Source: Semisulcospira habei
Taxonomy: Eukaryota; Mollusca; Gastropoda; Semisulcospiridae
Direction of reading: 5' to 3'
Assembly: GCA_036245525.1 (NCBI GenBank)
Contig: BTPG01000004.1
Coordinates: 162,127,924-162,191,923 of the forward strand
Length of the DNA: 64,000 nt
Positions 32,431 through 43,659 of this stretch are shown piece after piece (the first letter of the stretch is position 1; the number at the start of each line of letters is the position of its first letter). A program made the position numbers and the translations under genes. The notes beneath the pieces were generated by a model. The model was not told the DNA's origin and did not search any database. It saw nothing but the letters and a program-made list of their open reading frames with translations.

Positions 32431-35400
32431 TTAAATGTTCATGCATTCATTTTGACTCGTGCTACATTTACATGCATCAGTACATAAAAGGTTTGAGGTC
32501 TTGCATTTGCACTTGGTCCGTCTGGATTGTGTTGTGCCGCTGCAGCAAATCAGTGCTATGCAGGACTCCGGAACTGACGGCAGTGACTTCAGGACTGGAA
32601 CCAGGGCACCACACACAATCTTCCATCCATTGGTCTCTGGTGGAGATAGCGCAGGGTGCTGCATGTCAGCTTGTTGCTACACTGATGCCTGGTGATGTGC
32701 TCGCTTGATGTGAAAAGAAAGGGCATCCTGTGTTGGGGGCAGGGTTTCCAGAGGGTGGGCTTGAGCAAAGAGTACAGATCTTAAATTGTCCACCGAAGCA
32801 TGGGTGTCTGCTCTGTATATTTTGCAGATGAAGGCCTCTGCATCAGCACAAGTTTGTTCCGTGAGATCACCGTTGCCCAGAGCTGACAGGAGTGCATGGT
32901 GTTCTTTGAACGTGTTCCAGCATGATTTCTTTGTATGGACAGCCAGGAAAGAGGTAGTGTCACATCCTGTCAGTGAATGAAAAGCTGGCAAGCTTTCAAG
33001 TAAGATGGTGTCAAACTGAGCTGCAACTGTGTGTATAGGAATGTACTTGCTCTTCTTGGAAGTGCCTGTCTTCATCCACACTCTGGGAGATGATATCTTT
33101 GAAAAGTGTGCCAGAAGAAGTACAAAGACATCTGTGTCCCTAGCTTGAATGACGATGCTTGAAGTAGACCGTTCCCCACCTAGCGTAGTTGGTGTGGTTG
33201 TAGCGCATGAAGTAAGCATCAAGCCAAAGGCATGGAGATGCAATTGCCACAGACCCTCTCTCTGCGCTTTGTAGGATGTGCACCATCGTCATGTAGGTCC
33301 ACCAGAATTTCCAGTTTACAGTCTACGAAGGCTCCAACTCTCTCACTGACGTCTTCCTCCTCAAAACAAGAGATCAGACCAGGAGTGCCGCCTTTGGATG
33401 TCTTGTCCTGAATCTGTTGTGCAAAATCATGATCTCTTTGTCTGATGAACTTAAGCAGCTTTGTCAGCAGAATTCTCCACAATGCTTGGACAGTGACCTT
33501 GTGTGCTCTCATCCCTTTGGCGTACGATTTGCCAGACATGGCTTGCTGTGCAGTGTTTGGTCCGCGCAGGTTGCCATCGATCCACGCTTCCAAAAGGCTG
33601 GATGACTGTACATGCTTCCTCATGACTTTAAGGAATTTCATGGCTGTATGGAGACCCCCCTAATCTAACACCCCAAAAGTCTTGATTCTCTGTCTTGGCC
33701 CATTTGAGGTCCATAAGCCTCCAGTATAATGCTTCATCAACAGTCAAGACAACGCAGTGTTGGCCGAGCTGACTGGCTATCGGCTTACAACGCAAGACAA
33801 CGGTTTGCAGTGTGTCAAGGTCATGAGCTGGAGCTTGAACAATCGGCAAATAGCCACACTAGTGTGCTCTGGAGACACGCCAGTAGCACTGTTGACCTGG
33901 TTGAAGTGTGTCCATCCCTTTTCAGAGCGGTCTTGTTCTTCTTGCCGTTTGATGAAGAACGCCATGTCCTTCGCTGCAGCTTGACGTGCCTGATTGCACT
34001 TCTTCGTAGACTGATGAAACCACTCATTTTCAGGAACTGTTTTGGGCTTTGCAATTCCCTCAGTCACGCCATCAGGCATGATGTCTTCCATGACATCAGG
34101 AACATCAAGAGTCGTTTACTGTGATGGCTCCACAGCATCTAACCCCATATCAGCTTCTGGGCCTCTTTGTCATGCCGCAACTTGAGTAGCATGAAAACTA
34201 TTTTTTGCCGTCAAAGTTGGAGTCGTTAATATCAATATTGTCACATGTGAATGCACAAACCTGCACGGTACCAAATTTGGTGGTACAACAGCACCAGTCT
34301 CAGGATCCATTGCTTCCAGAGTTTTCTTTGCCAAAGCAGTGTCCATCTGCATGATATTTTTGTAATGGGGGATATGTCCCGCATTGTGAAAAAGAGTACA
34401 GAGCTCTTTCGATCTTGTCGCTTGGTGCAGGGCACTCCCAAGCCCAATGTGTTTGGGTTTTAAGTTCTTGCCCCAGAGACTTTGTAGACGAGATCCTGGC
34501 CAATGCTAAGGATTCGTGTTTGGATTCTGGCATCCTTTTCACTGGGGTCTTCATCTCCGACCTCATGATCTTCTAGCAAAGTGGTGCCTCCAAACATCAA
34601 TCTCAGAAACATGAATAGGGATTCAGGAACTGATGATATCATTTTATCCTCACTGACATCAAAGTCTTTGCAAACAGGGTGTGGCAGTGTGTCAGAGCGG
34701 AGTTTCAGAGCAACGTGGATCATCTCAAGAAATTCGTCAGTGGTCCTGTACTTGGGGGTCTGGAAGACGTTACCTTCATCAGACATCAGCTGTGACAATG
34801 GACTATCCCCGTATCCTGTAGGAATAAGCAAGGTCTGTCTTTCAGGCTGTTGTAGTGTGACACAATTGTTAAAGCCACTGATGCGAAAGTTGAGTTTTCT
34901 TTTGAAAGTGCTGCGCCTGCTGATGAATGACTGAGGTATTGTCTCTCCCTTTTCTTCCACAAATTCACAGTAGTAGTTCCAAACCTCTGACAAATCAAGA
35001 ACTTGTGCTTTCCTTGCTGCGTCCTTTAGCTCTGAGATCAGCCATTCCATAGCCACACCTGCTTCTTCATCAGCCGACTTTTGTTTTCGTTGTACGCCAC
35101 AGGAATTTATTGTAGCAATTCAAATGGTATTTTCCTTCTGATGCAATAAGGTCAGACACTCCAGAGAGTCTTACATAATCTGCGTGCTTGTGTCAAAAGT
35201 GGCCACATTATACAATCTCCCTTTCACTTTTAAATCCTGTCAGAATATGCACAGTTTCCAATTCATTGGAGCTACAGAACTTCTCAGCATTGAAGACCTT
35301 GGCGTTTTCTCTACATGTGTTTTGGTCTGACTTGTTGAAGGCTGGTTAGAAAAAGCAGTCTGTGATCTTCTGGCAAGTCTGGATAAGCGTTCTTTGCTGG

Positions 35401-35653
35401 TAAATGTGGTATAACAACTTCGGTGAGATATGGTTTTGCCACCTGTCTCTGAAGCGAAAACAGAATCGATGCGGTCAATCACCTTCATGTTATCATGATC
35501 TTTCAGTTTTCGTCTTGTTTCTGAAGCAGCCTTCAGTGTCTTCTTTCCTTGCAAACCAAGTGTGAATGTTTGTTCCTTTGTATCTTCATTACAAATGATG
35601 CACAGTTCAGAAGTCACGGATCTCGTTCGTTTTAGACTGCACGTTAGTTCCAT
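32431..35653 (-). pseudogene. Transposon-borne gene of an uncharacterised multicopy invertebrate family
   Basis: Read right to left, frames shift repeatedly but domain order is kept. First comes a zinc-binding module CIICNEDTKE...SHRSCYTTFTSKE (35240-35653), then LCIF...KYHLNCYNKF (~35070-35260). An all-alpha middle follows (34460-35056), then MDPETGAVVPPNLV (34170-34352), HYxR-type and linker regions (33219-34091), then ARDTDVFVLLLAHF and HSLTGCDTTSFLAVHTKKS with LPPTQDALSFHIKRAHHQA (32677-33243). The C-terminal cysteine cluster is CKCKTSNLLCTDACKC (32431-32664). I recognise this architecture from abundant 'uncharacterized' proteins of cnidarians and molluscs. The DTDV...GCDTTS...KK layout resembles PIN/FEN-type nucleases (acidic residues plus a helix-hairpin-helix-like loop); that is inference. 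It is dead here: at least four frame changes and in-frame stops. Confidence 0.7.
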
Positions 35654-36587
35654 GACGAAAACCTGTCAGCAACTTCGCTCGTCAGCGAACTGCAACAAAA
35701 AGTACTATGGCGGGTGTTAGAAAAAGTGTTTATGTACCTTTAAGGTTACAAATTGAATATTTACAAGGTTGTTCTTATAAGTTTAAAATAGCTTCCTCAG
35801 CTTGCTCAAGTCACCTAATCTCTCTTAAACGCTTACAACGAAATTTTCAACAATTCTATTACGGCCGCACCCATCTCCCACCACAGCTCCCTCTGGATCG
35901 TTTCCTATTACTGCTGTTGCATGGATACATATTTTTAAATTATAATTTTACATTTTAGACTACTACACATTATTAAAAACGATGATGTATGTCGTAATAC
36001 CGTTGGGCGCTAAAGTTGCATTTAATCCGTCGGCCATGCTTTTTTTCGTCCGTTGTCAAGGGCAACTTAGGCAAAGTTTAGCTCGGCATATTCATGAAAT
36101 CAATTAAGCATACCATAAACGTAAAAAAAAAATGCTATATGCCATAAGCTAAAGAGAAATGCCTTGGGATGTCTGCTTTCTAGAAAATGGCACCAGTCTA
36201 TATGATAAAACAGGTTTAAACTCTTGTGAAATCTATAAGAGATAAATTCTACTGAAGATCATGAATTCTGAAAATCACTAGTGCTCGCGGAACTATATTA
36301 GTATATATAGGGAAGATCGACAAAGACCCGGCGTAGATTACTCCCCGATTCAGCAGGAAAGGGACACGTTGCCAATTGTCCATATTCCCTTGTCAGATGT
36401 CAGTTCTACTTAAGGGTATCTTGTCTCTTCCTCTTTCTTCTCTTCAATTCCGAGTCTGTCATTGTCGGCGCGAGTCGATGATACTTTCTTTTCTTCGCTG
36501 GTTCATCCGCCATCTTGTCTCTGATCGGTTATAATTATGCTGATGACCTAAGGTCGTATAGAATAGTTATGACGTCAGCTACCATCG

Positions 36588-36684
36588 TGTTACGTGGTGA
36601 AGTCGTAGTCGTAGTATAATAAACACACCAGACGCACGCACGTAAGGTTCTTTTAAATAAACTTCATTCAGCTGCAACCCGTCA

Positions 36685-36690
<6 letters not shown>
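36588..36690 (-). repeat. ~100-bp dispersed repeat R8, copy 1 (inverted)
   Basis: Its reverse complement matches 54313-54410: GTGTGACGGGTTGCAGCTGA, TTAAAAGAACCTTACGTGC and a TACTACGACTAC end. TGTGACG...TAACA ends would fit a very short LTR, but no target duplication is evident. It directly abuts the (GT)n array at 36688-36759. Confidence 0.6.

Positions 36691-36759
<69 letters not shown>
36688..36759. repeat. (GT)n microsatellite
   Basis: About 36 GT units. It lies immediately upstream of a candidate splice acceptor (TAG at 36759-36761), so its length could influence splicing. Confidence 0.95.
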
Positions 36760-36761
<2 letters not shown>

Positions 36762-36907
36762 TACCGGCCATTCCAGCCCGTGAAGGAGCCACGTCGTTCA
36801 CCCCCAAGCCCCGCATCTCGACGTCCGACGTACCGGTGTCCAAGAACAGCCTGACCCGCTACAAGACCACACTCGGCATGCCCTCCTCACCGCGCAAACC
36901 GCAGTCG
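36762..36907 (+). CDS. Candidate host-gene exon 2
   Basis: This GC-rich island is open only in one frame and encodes PAIPAREGATSFTPKPR, ISTSDVPVSKNSLTRYKTT and LGMPSSPRKPQS, with strong GC preference at third codon positions. It follows an AG at the end of the (GT)n tract and ends at GTTAGT. Two bases complete a split codon at the start; the end is in phase 0. The sequence is Ser/Pro/Lys-rich and probably disordered. The family is not recognised. It is surrounded by non-coding repeats on both sides, which makes the codon bias stand out. Confidence 0.62.
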
Positions 36908-37668
36908 GTTAGTATAGATACATAATTATTCGACCGCCGTAGCGAATTTTGTGTGTTACAAAAGCACATGGAGTCTGCATGCTTGTTAATGATCACGCCG
37001 GGTACCCGCCGTACCGCCTATTTTAACCGGCGGTGCATGTCTTATCATCATTGCAAGTCGTAAAAAACGGCCCGGTCACTCCAGAAATCGACCTCAGATC
37101 CTCTATAAAACGGCATAATCTGTAACATGTTTGGACTTTTCTTAAACATAAATACCTGCTTTTCTGAGATATGCATAGCTGGTATTCAATGATGGTGTTT
37201 TCCTAAAAAGTGCGCAAGATGTTTGTTTTCTATTCGAGGAACGTCTAAATAACTGGAAAAAAGACTATCAATAACAACTAAATAATGAGTTCATATACAC
37301 ATCTGATACCCTGTGGTTATTGTTGCCAAGTTTTGGACCCCAGGATGGCAAACTCAAAGTACACGAAACCAAAGAAATTGGGAGGTGAAGTTTGCAAACG
37401 AACGCACCGGCACTGTTTGGGAAATGTATGTTGTACGAACCGGTTTCAAGGGCCGGAATTCACCAGGGCCGGAATTCATGGGCAGACGATAAGCCCTTAC
37501 CGACCCGGTAGTGCTACCGGCTCAGTAAGTTTACAAACTGCTATTCATATACTACCGGTAGCCTTACTGCCTGGTAGTTTACCGGTCCAGTTTTACCGGC
37601 TCGGCATTGAAAACGACACGGTAAGGATTGTATCGCCCCGTTAGCGATTTTCCCGGCCCGATAAATCT

Positions 37669-39010
37669 CTCTCTTGGATTGACTTCGCGAACGAAGATTT
37701 TATAGGAGTTGCCCACGACGTCTGCAGGCTTGTTCGTGGCTGCGGAGGCCAATCCGAGACAAGCAGGTTCGACCGCAGTGGCTGCAGGGGAAGGTATGGC
37801 CAGGGTTCTGAGCTGCGGCATCTCTGTTTTTTCTCCTGAGCCGCTTGTCCTTAAGGCTAGATCTGTGAGAGTCCTCAAAGGAGACAGCTGCCTTGTAAAT
37901 GGTGGAGCGCCAGGTGTCACGGTCGGCAGCAAGCGAAGACCACTGGTGGTGGTCGATTTGGCAGGCACTAAGTGACTTCTTGAGACAGTCTTTGTATCTC
38001 TTCTTTGGTGCCCCTCTGTCACGGTGTCCAGTAGCAAGCTCGCCGAACAGGGTGATCTTTGGTAGGCGATGATCCTCCATCCTGGAGACATGCCCCGCCC
38101 AGCGGAGCTGTGTCCGCAGCAGCAAAGCCTCGATGCTCACAGTTTCAGCCTGTTCAAGGACCTCGACGTTGGTGACATAGTCACTCCAGTGAATGCCCAG
38201 GATGGTACGCAGGCAGCGCTGGTGGAAGCGTTCGAGGAGTCGTAGTTGGCTGCGGTAGAGGGCCCAGGACTCGGAACCATACAGCAGGGTGGTGAGGACC
38301 ACAGCTCTGTACACGCTGATCTTGGTGCCTGTTTTCAGCTGTTGATTGTGCCACACCCGCTTGAAAAGTCGCCCGAAAGCGCTGTTCGCTTTTGCCAGCC
38401 TGCTGTCAAGCTCCTTGTCCAGCTTGGCGTCCGACGTGATAATGCAGCCAAGGTAAGTAAACTGGTGCACTGACTTTAGTTCAGACTCGCCAATGGTGAT
38501 GTGAGGAGGGCGATACACTGTCTTGGGTGCCGGCTGATGGAGGACCTCTGTCTTTTTCAGACTGACCTCGAGTCCAAAGAGCTGGGCAGCATCTGCGAAG
38601 CAAGACGTGATGCGCTGCAGGGCTCTCTCTGTGTGTGCAACGAGGGCAGCATCATCAGCAAAAAGCAGCTCACGAATCAGTTGGTCTAGGGTTTTCGTGT
38701 GGGCCTGCAGTCGTCTGAGGTTGAACAGGCTGCCATCGAGACGATACCTGAAGTACACTGCATCGTCATCATCGAGGTCCACTGTGGCCTGCTTCAACAT
38801 CATGCTAAAAAAGATGGTGAAGAGGGTCGGTTCCAGCACGCAGCCCTGCTTTACGCCGTTGAGAATAGGGAATGGTTCTGAGAGATCATTGTTGAGTCTG
38901 ACCTGGCCTTGCTGGTCCTCGTGTAGCTGGACAATCATGTTGAGGAACTTTGGGGGACAGCCAAGTCGCTCCAGGATCTGCCACATGCCTTGCCTGCTCA
39001 CAGTGTCGAA
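37669..39010 (-). mobile_element. 5'-truncated LINE with C-terminal zinc finger and 10-bp target duplication
   Basis: The insert is bounded by CGATAAATCT at 37659-37668 and 39011-39020. The minus-strand ORF (37700-39055, its first residues read from the flank) starts mid-RT at FDTVSRQGMWQ, then NGVKQGCVLEPTLFTIFFS, LLFADDAALVAHTE, TYLGCIITSDAKLDKELDSR, GSESWALYRSQLRLL and WAGHVSRMEDHRLPK. It ends with a C2HC finger FPCSHCGRTCLSR..LRSHEQAC. The ORF is open to its natural stop. The lesion is the 5' truncation, which removes endonuclease and most of the RT fingers, so it cannot transpose itself. The clade is uncertain. Confidence 0.9.
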
Positions 39011-39419
39011 CGATAAATCTACGCGCCCGGTAAGTCTACACTTGAAATTTGGCATTCATCGACTGTCAGTGGACTTACCTGTTGGTAGGGGATGGGTCGT
39101 GTTTCTACAGGAGGGGGGCAGTTACTGTAACAAGCTTACCGGCGGGGAGCCAAAAGGGACCAAACAGTAATAAATCAGATGAAATACTTACGTGGAGCAT
39201 ATTTCTGTTTCTACTCTTAAAATCTAGATTAATTGCCACTTCTGAATAGGCTTTATAAGTGAAAAAAGCTGAAGGCACACATATAGGATTTATCTGTAGG
39301 GAAATGTCCCCATATGTAGTCAGCTCCATGATTTTAACAACCTTCTTAGACTAACGGTCGTTGACAAAAATGTATAACGCAGTGGTTATTTAAAGGTCAA
39401 TGTGTAAATAATGTTACAT

Positions 39420-39710
39420 AATGATTTGGCCCGAATTATTCACACACCCAAAAACCCAGAATAAGCGACTACTACTGATCCCCAGTGAACATGGCTGCGA
39501 CAGTCCGGGTTTCGTCTGCAGTCGTACTGGAAACAAAATGTGCTACAGAAAAATGTCTCCATCCTCCGCGGGTTTAAAACGAGTGCGCTCTGTATTTATT
39601 CATACTAGAATTAACTTTGATATACCCAAACCTTTGTTACTCAGAAGAAAATCACTATCTCGTGAACGGCTTATCGACTATGAAGGGCATCTGCTAGACT
39701 ATATGCTTTG
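39420..39710. repeat. Dispersed repeat R3, partial copy 3
   Basis: CAAACCTTTGTTACTCAGAA, AAAATCACTATCTCGT and CTATGAAGGGCATCTGCTAGACTA match the right half of 26020-26660. Confidence 0.6.
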
Positions 39711-39731
39711 GGATGAAATCCTCATCTTGTT

Positions 39732-41107
39732 GTGACTGCATCGCATACACGATCTAGACAGATAGTGTAGTGGGAGAGAGGGAATGACAGACCTATCATT
39801 TTGAGCCTTTCACTGAACACATACTGCATAAAGCAATGGGACTAGCCCCAGGCGCCCCGCAACCTGCTGGAGAATATCTGGTCCCCCCCCCCCTCCCCAA
39901 GGGGAGGCTAGTACAAGAATATTCCCAAACAGATATTGGATCTCTTGGGTAGATTTAGGTTTTTGCCGCATATTAGCTTCAAGAGACGTTATTTTTCATT
40001 TTAATTCTGAGAATGCTCTGCTGCGCTAATGCCATGGAATTCCAGGCTGGTAAGCTTGCATTGTGTCATCAGGACATCAGCTGCCCTTTCTATGACTGCA
40101 TCGCTCACTATATCTAGAAAGAGAGGGTAGTGGGAGAGAAGGAATTACAGACCTATCATTTTGAGCCTTCCACTGAACACCTACTGCATAAAGCAATAGG
40201 GACTACCCCCAGCAGCCCCGTAATCCGCTGGAGAATATCCAGTCCCCCCCCCCACCCACCCAAGGGGAGGCTAGTACAAGAATATTCCCAAACAGATATT
40301 GGACCTCTTGGGTAGATTTAGGTTTTTGCCGCATACGACCGGGGGCTCGCAAGGTACGCATATGGTGTAACCTGACAAATTGCAAATACAACGCGTGTAC
40401 TAGAAGCCGCTTCCAGAATATACTGGTAGCACCACTAGTACAGCGCGGATTGCATCCCTAAAGCTTTATGTGGTGTTGCAGTGGAAGAAGAAAGATTAAT
40501 TTTGAAAAGGCAACACCTAGGCAATTTTGTGGTGTAATTATTCTTTACTTTTAAACAAAGGCGTCGCCCAAAGCCAAAAATGCACTCAATCAGATTAGCT
40601 TCAAGAGACGTTATTTTTAATTTCAATTCTGAGAATGCTCTGCTGAGCTAATGCCATGGAATTCCAGGCTGGTAAGCTTGCATTGTGTCATCAGGACATC
40701 AGCTGCCCTTTCTATGACTGCATCGCTCACTAGATCTAGAAAGAGAGGGTAGTGGGAGAAAGTTAATTACAGACCTATCATTTTGAGCCTTCCACTGAAC
40801 ACCTACTGCATAAAGCAATAGGGACTACCCCGAGGAGCCCCGCAATCCGCTCCAGTCCTCGTCCCGAGAGGGGAGGCTAGTGCATGAATATTCTTAAACG
40901 GATATTGGACCTGCTAGGTAGATTTACGTTTTTGCCGCCTACGACCGGTTTCGCCCCAGAGGGGATGGGGGAAAAGGGGGGCGAGGAGATGGGGGGGGGG
41001 GGGGGGGCTCGTCAGGTAGGCATACGGCGTAACCTGACGTCGTAGGCGGCAAAAACCAAATTTTTGGCTTTGGGCGATGCCTTTGTTTAAAAATAAAGAA
41101 TAATTAC
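39732..41107. repeat. R4 palindromic repeat cluster
   Basis: A unit containing CTGCATAAAGCAAT.GGACTA, a C-rich tract, GGGGAGGCTAGT and TAGATTTAGGTTTTTGCCGC occurs three times (about 39732-39955, 40095-40335, 40715-40945). GTTTTTGCCGCCTACGAC (40928-40945) is perfectly inverted at 41039-41056. A further arm at 40541-40590 is inverted at 41058-41107. Part of R4 recurs inverted at 57720-57905. No coding content, so this is a foldback-like repeat. Confidence 0.7.
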
Positions 41108-41640
41108 AAACATAATACTAAAAGTACAGAACTTCTTTTCAGCTTTCTTTATTCTGGTTTTACAGTCCTTCTTTGCCAGCCACCAGCTCTCAAGTAACTC
41201 AACTAACTCATTCTTCAACTTTCTTACACCCTTCCTTTCTATCTTGATTAAAACTACCTGACCCTATGGCCTATGGCATCTGACAGTGGACAGTAAACAG
41301 ACCACTGCCCCGGCTATAACTAATTGCTAAGCCCTCTCCCCGTCCTGGCTGCACCGCTGCACTTATGCAAACACTCTCAAGCTACCACAGTCACACCTTA
41401 ACTACTGGTTCCACCGGACCATGAATATCTCTACATCTTGACATAAATCGAATCGGGCACATTATTCCATAGGAAATCTTGCCACAACTATACAGGTAGT
41501 GCATGAAGGACAGTCGCTGTACAGTGCTGCGGAAGCTACTTTTTAGTAAACAAAGTTACTAAACGCAAACGGCTTTAAGCTGTCATTCAGAACTGCAAAT
41601 CAAGACAGGTTTTCTTTTTTGGAGTTTGAACTCGAGCAAT
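41108..41640. other. No gene recognised
   Basis: Pyrimidine-rich then mixed sequence without repeats seen elsewhere in the window. Confidence 0.4.
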
Positions 41641-42240
41641 AATGGCATCTAGAAGTAGTTTCCCACTTCAACTTTAAACCCAAACTTGGTCCAAAGATAC
41701 CTGATGGTAAGACCTTTATGCGCACACTAATTTGGTTGAAAGGGCGGGAAATAGGTCCAAAATAGCCATATTTTTACAAGATATGTTTTTTTCTCAAATA
41801 CTATTCATAACTCCAAACCCAAACTTGCTACAGAGATACCTGATGGTAAGATGTATCTATGCATACTAATTTGGATGACCCCTTGGAAAGGTCAAGGGTC
41901 ACAAAAGCTCAGGAAATAGGTTTAAAAAATAGCCATATTTTGACAATAATTCTTTTTCTCAATTACTGTTCACAACTTCAAACCCAAACGTGCTACAGAG
42001 ATACCTGATGTTAAGGCCTATCTATGCATACTAATTTGGATGACCCCTCGGAAAAGGTGAAGTGTCACAAGAGGTGGACAAATGTGTATAAAATGCCAAT
42101 AGTTGTAGTTATTATCAACATTTTTGCAAACATTTCAATCAAATTTGGCACAAAGGTAGCTGATGATAAGACCTTCCTATGTATCCTAATTTAGTCGACT
42201 CATCGCAAAGGTCAAGGGTCACAGCGGTTTCACATTTGTG
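41640..42240. repeat. Diverged ~150-bp satellite, about four units
   Basis: Each unit contains CCAAACTTG.T.CA.AGATA, CCTGATGGTAAGA, CTAATTTGG.TGACCCC and a AAAGGTCAAGGGTCACA end. Units differ by substitutions and small indels, so the array is old. Confidence 0.8.
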
Positions 42241-42959
42241 AAAACTGATTAAATTTTGAGAAAACCTGGATTTGGTTAGTGCAGAAGCCATTCCTTTACT
42301 TATTGTCAGACATGTGTGGATCGGTCATACACGTGAGCCATAAGGGCTTTGCATTTCTTGCTGTTTTTGATACACAAGTTGGAATACCAACAGATAAAAG
42401 AAAAAGAGAACACACTTTCAATGAAAGATTTATAGAACAGGATCAAAACGGTTCCAGACGATTTGAGTTATCAGTTGTGACGTATATTATGACTCAAAAC
42501 AATGTTACTGGTGAAATATGAGCAAAATCTGACTAGGTCCCCGGTTCGTATGGTTACCACCCATGGCGTGTGTATGGGTGTGCACTTTTATAGGATTATA
42601 CACACGGGTTCGTATGGTTACAACCCATGCTCAAATACAAGGATCTGATAGAAGGTATTTGCTTTCAAACTGTTCAGCACATAGATCTATATTTCAATTG
42701 TTACAAATATATTAGTACTGGGCTGTGAAGTTGAAAACAATGGGCTTTTAAGATGGTGAAACTTTGTATACATACGCGTCCCCTGTTCGTAGGGCTACAA
42801 CCGGTCCCCGGTTTGTATGGATGTAGCCGATGATTAAAAACAGATAAATTGTTATGAACTTTGCTAAACTCATTTTAGAACATGCATCTATGTTGGTATT
42901 TAAACATGTTAAATCTGTCTGGGAACCGATTACCACTCAAAAGATGATGCTATTTACCT

Positions 42960-43470
42960 GTCCCCGGTTTGTATAAATACAACCAGCTCGTGCGTGTCCC
43001 CTGTTCGTATGAATACAACCAGCTCGTGTGTGTCCCCAGTTCGTATGAATCCCACCAGCTTGTGTGTGTCCCCAGTTCGTATGAATACAACCAGCTTGTG
43101 TGTATCCCCAGTTCGTATAAATGCAACCAGCTCGTGTGTGTCTCCAGTTCGTATGAATGCAACCAGCTCGTTGGTGTCCCCAGTTCGTATGAATGCAACC
43201 AGCTCGTGTGTGTCCCCAGTTCGTATGAATGCAACCAGCTCGTGTGTGTCCCCGGTTCGTATAATGCATAGCATTTATATGGCGCATTTCTCATATTTAT
43301 AATATAACTCAATGCGCAGAATGTAGCCGCGAACTGAACCCAACAAGCACGCTCACGTGAATCACACGCATTCACTCACACACTGTACGTAAACACAGAA
43401 CATTCGTATGTATGCGAGCAGCTGGTGTGTGTCCGCAGATGGTATGGGTCGAGCCAGTTCGTGTGTGTCC
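42960..43470. repeat. 36-bp minisatellite interrupted by R7
   Basis: Eight or more tandem units of the type GTGTGTCCCCAGTTCGTATG plus AATGCAACCAGCTC run from about 42960 to 43261 and resume at 43405-43470. Isolated relatives of the unit occur from 42535. Because the unit length is a multiple of three, several frames stay open on both strands; these are not genes. Confidence 0.9.
43262..43404 (+). mobile_element. Short retroposon R7, copy 2, with 7-bp target duplication
   Basis: AATGCATAGCATTTATA...CACAGAACA is inserted inside the minisatellite and flanked by TTCGTAT on both sides (43255-43261 and 43405-43411). It is nearly identical to 31845-31991. Confidence 0.82.
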
Positions 43471-43659
43471 CCGGTTCATATGAACGCAAACAGATAATGT
43501 GTGTTCCCTTGTTATAAACTAATTAATTTGTACCTCAATGGGCAGAAGTTTCCAAAAGTAACAAGAAATGGCCTTAAACAATACCGTGTTGTATCAACGG
43601 AAAAGCAGACGGTTCTGAGTCACAACAAACAAACAAATGGTAAATTTGAAACCTATCGT

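Larger units (their letters stand above)
28201..36200. mobile_element. Candidate DNA transposon with imperfect ~60-bp terminal inverted repeats
   Basis: The left end at 28201 reads TAGACTGGTGCCATTT; the right end (36185-36200) is its exact reverse complement. Further in, AGGCATTTCTCTTTAGC (about 31594-31610, after the LINE insertion) is repeated in inverse at about 36148-36165. The arms are thus two identical 16-17-bp blocks with a diverged middle. Flanks are ...ACTATAT and TATGATA..., giving a possible 3-bp TAT duplication, or TA if the terminal TA is counted as target. Without the LINE the element is about 4.65 kb. Its only gene-like content is the minus-strand pseudogene 32431-35653. I cannot assign a superfamily. 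Confidence 0.6.

Noticed and set aside
42937..43375. Several overlapping repeat-protein frames on both strands
   Set aside because: They are all readings of a 36-bp minisatellite whose unit is a multiple of three; no start, splice or family evidence.
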